From Mugil cephalus (taxonomy: Eukaryota; Chordata; Actinopteri; Mugiliformes; Mugilidae): a stretch of 64,000 nucleotides of DNA. A program made the position numbers and the translations under genes. The notes under the pieces were generated by a model, which ran no database searches, was not told the DNA's origin, and saw only the letters and a program-made list of their open reading frames with translations. The stretch spans positions 18,510,001 through 18,574,000 of the forward strand of contig NC_061773.1 in the NCBI RefSeq assembly GCF_022458985.1, in the 5' to 3' direction. Numbering within the stretch: position 1 is the first letter of the stretch; the number at the start of each line of letters is the position of its first letter. This document shows positions 61,593-64,000 of the stretch, piece by piece.

Positions 61593-62890
61593 AAGTGTAA
61601 GTGAACCTGGTGTCTGAGTTGTTGCTCTACAGTGACATTGAATAAGGGGCACGGCACAGCAAGGAAAAATTATTGCACCATCCCAGGATCAATATAGTTC
61701 TAAACATGTGTTATTGCACCTAGTCCAGAGTCCTCCTCAGGTTCACCACCAGTTCCTTCGTCTTTGTCACATTGAGCTGTAGATGGTTCTGCTCACAACG
61801 TGACAAAGTTGTCCACAACAGCCCTGTATTCTACCTCGATCAACCGCTGCAGAGTCATCAGAAAACTTCTGGAGATGACAGGTCTCTGTGCAGTGGTTGA
61901 AGTCCGTGGCGTAGAGAGTGAAGAGAAAGGGAGAGAGGACAGTGTTGCTGACCAGCCTGTCTGACACACGGAGTTGCAGGACGTCTTACACATCACAGGG
62001 ACCCTCTGCAGACTCAGGCGCATGTTGAAGACGTGTTGAAGAACTCCACAGAGCTGGGTGGCACAGGTTTTGAGCACCCTGGGGCTGACCCCGTCAGGGC
62101 CCGCAGCCTTGCCAGACTGAAGCTTCCCCAGCTGTCTTCTAACATCGTCGGCAGTGATGATCACAATAGATGGGGGTGGAGGTGAGAGACTGTCCTCCCC
62201 TAGAAGATGAGAGGCTGTAAGGAGGGGGATGGGAAGAGAGTGGAAAAGGTGTTGTGGACAAAACAATCGAGGTATTGGTGGAGGGGTTGATGGCAGTGTT
62301 CATAGGAGGTGGAGGGGCAGTGGAATCAAATCTGTTAAAGAACAGATTGAGTTTGTTGGCCCATTCCACACTGCCTTTCATTCCTCTATTGCCAGCTGGC
62401 CTGAGACCAGTGATCTTCTTCATCCCACTCCAGACCTCTCTGTTGTTGTTGTGCTGGAGTTTCCATTCCAGCTTCTTCCTGTATTCCTCCTCAGCCTCTC
62501 TGATCTTAAACCTCAAGTGTCTCTGTATATCTCTCACCTCCTCCTTGTCGCCAGCCCTGAAAGCCTTCTTCTCATTCAGGATGGCTTTGATGTCACCCAC
62601 GACTTGTTGTGTGGGTAACAGTGGACCGTCTCTGCTGGAACAATGATGTCAACACAGAAGTTGATATAGTCCGTGATGCACTCTGTGACCCCATCGATGT
62701 CCTCTCTGTTCAGAGTGCCTGCCAGTCCGTGACCTCAAAACATCCCTGCGGTGCTTCATAATCCTCCTCTGACCATCTAGTCACTGTCCTGGTGGTCACA
62801 GGCTCTTTACCAGAGCCACGTAAGGCTGAGGTGTACCAGGTGATGCCATGGTGATGTGGTTGAAGTCACCGGTTGAGCAGATTTCTCACC
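61410..62890 (-). mobile_element. Decayed L2/Rex1-like LINE, minus strand, internally deleted
   Basis: In the order of its own reading the minus strand shows DIKAILNEKKAFRAGDKEEV (linker upstream of the reverse transcriptase), then KLQSGKAAGPDGVSPRVLK (RT fingers), LQHVFNMRLSLQRVPVMCKT, then a jump to VLSPFLFTLYATDF and LQKFSDDSAAV (the FSDDS catalytic box). A TCAGAATCAGAATTA tail at 61418-61432 is the 3' end. Several RT segments between the fingers and the VLSPFLFTLY block are missing and frames shift, so the copy is dead. It sits antisense in the slc2a9 intron. Confidence 0.8.
61557..61590. repeat. (GT)17 microsatellite
   Basis: A perfect GT array inside the 3' part of the minus-strand LINE fragment, likely a later expansion. 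Confidence 0.9.
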
Positions 62891-64000
62891 GAAGTATAAA
62901 ATAAGCTTCAGTTCGAGTACAGCGCACAGAACTGAATGTAAACAAGAAAGCGTCTCCGTGTCGTTGACTGAAGTAATAACCCGAGTTGCGATGTATGCAC
63001 CTTATACATATTCAAGTATGCTGATAAACTCTAATATCCACATGTCACACGCGGAAAATATTGGAAAAAGCATATCTGAAATATTCTGTGGATGTGACTA
63101 ATGTGGATGTGACTATCTGGAAGAGTAGTTGCATATTGTACGATTGCAAACTTACCGCATGTGCACGGGCCTGATAAATTGACATGTATGTTTCCCAGGA
63201 AATCCACCCTCGATTACCTGTTTGCGTATCAATACTTGTACCTTGTCTGTCCATACTGATGCTATGAATGGCAGCAGAGAAGTGCAGCTTGATATCTTTA
63301 TACATTCATTTATGCCACATTCCAGTGGCGTGACCGCCGCGCACGGCTGCTGCTATTTGGTTTGGGATCATTGATTCATCACATGCAAAATCTCATCAGC
63401 AGAAAAAGTCACTTGTGTCGATGAACGTGTTCAAAAAAAAAAAAAATCTAAAAACACCATATGAGATTTTTCTGTTGATGTAAGTTCCAGCTATTTGCTA
63501 CTTACATGAAGAGTATATTTCTTTCTTTTTTTTTTTCTCCAGAGCAGCGATGGATTCCAGAGGCATTATTAATCTCTAATTAGTTATCCGTGACATTAGA
63601 CTCTGACAACCGTTTGGGTGAACACTTTTCCTCTTGTGACTGTGATGAGTGTCAGCCTTGTGACCTGAGGGTCTCCCATGTGACACCGAGTTGAGAATAA
63701 GCCGCAAAGCTTTAAATGCCAACGACTTTGCATTAGTCAATGGGACCGATGAAGCCTCACAAATGAGTGGCGGACTTCCATGAAGCAGATAGTTTCATTT
63801 GGACTTGACATTCAAGCTTGAGTTCTTCCCGAAGAAAACAAAAAATCCCAACTCTGCTCACCACTTCCTCTTCACCTCATCAAGCATGCTGAGAACACTT
63901 GATTGAGTCATTCGGTAACGAACGCACCCTAGCCCATCTCAGGTTGGATGTCAGCTAAAATTCTTAGTCATGCCTTGTTTACTACTTCTCACCTTTCAAC
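62891..64000 (+). other. slc2a9 intron, right edge of window
   Basis: 1.1 kb with poly(A) at 63435 and a T tract near 63527. No exon is supported. slc2a9 continues beyond the window. Confidence 0.5.

Noticed and set aside
1..64000. CRISPR arrays, operons, phage or bacterial defence systems
   Set aside because: The DNA is vertebrate: split genes, SINE/LINE debris and microsatellites. No regularly spaced repeats of CRISPR type are present.

Overview
The window is genomic DNA from a ray-finned fish, most likely a percomorph teleost. Three conserved vertebrate genes with long, repeat-laden introns are readable: idh3b, wdr1 and the 5' part of slc2a9. The interspersed elements (RTE/Rex-like and L2/CR1/Rex1-like LINE pieces, a tRNA-headed SINE, hAT and Tc1-like short elements) are the usual teleost mix. 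There are no bacterial features. The teleost assignment is inference; the gene identities rest on exon-by-exon translation with consistent reading phase and splice sites.

Layout. 1-3400: CpG-rich, low-complexity, promoter-like DNA with no recognisable exon. 3440-4613: two LINE fragments. 6077-17066: idh3b on the minus strand (beta subunit of mitochondrial NAD-dependent isocitrate dehydrogenase), 10 constitutive coding exons plus two alternative last exons. 17067-19288: 2.2 kb of divergent intergenic DNA. 19289-28500: wdr1 on the plus strand (AIP1, actin-filament disassembly cofactor), 15 coding exons, 606 residues, apparently intact. 28500-45063: 16.5 kb of repeats and unassigned DNA that should hold the slc2a9 promoter and first coding exon. 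45064-60109: four slc2a9 exons (urate/hexose transporter GLUT9, TM1 to about TM5). 60110-64000: the following intron with a decayed LINE; the gene runs off the right edge.

The three genes do not form a pathway. wdr1 followed by slc2a9 in the same orientation matches the order I know from the mammalian 4p16-type segment. idh3b next to wdr1 does not match the human arrangement and is probably lineage specific.

The most interesting signals are: (1) a textbook AT-AC U12-type intron inside wdr1; (2) two alternative last exons of idh3b resembling the two C-termini known in mammals, with a UG-repeat tract in place of the polypyrimidine tract at the proximal one; (3) a 66-bp frameshifted copy of an slc2a9 exon, bracketed by 16-bp direct repeats, in the intron just upstream of its source; (4) a 780-bp element with 15-bp perfect terminal inverted repeats, plus related tandem partial copies 6 kb away, that I cannot assign to a named family. 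I found no wholly new biological system.
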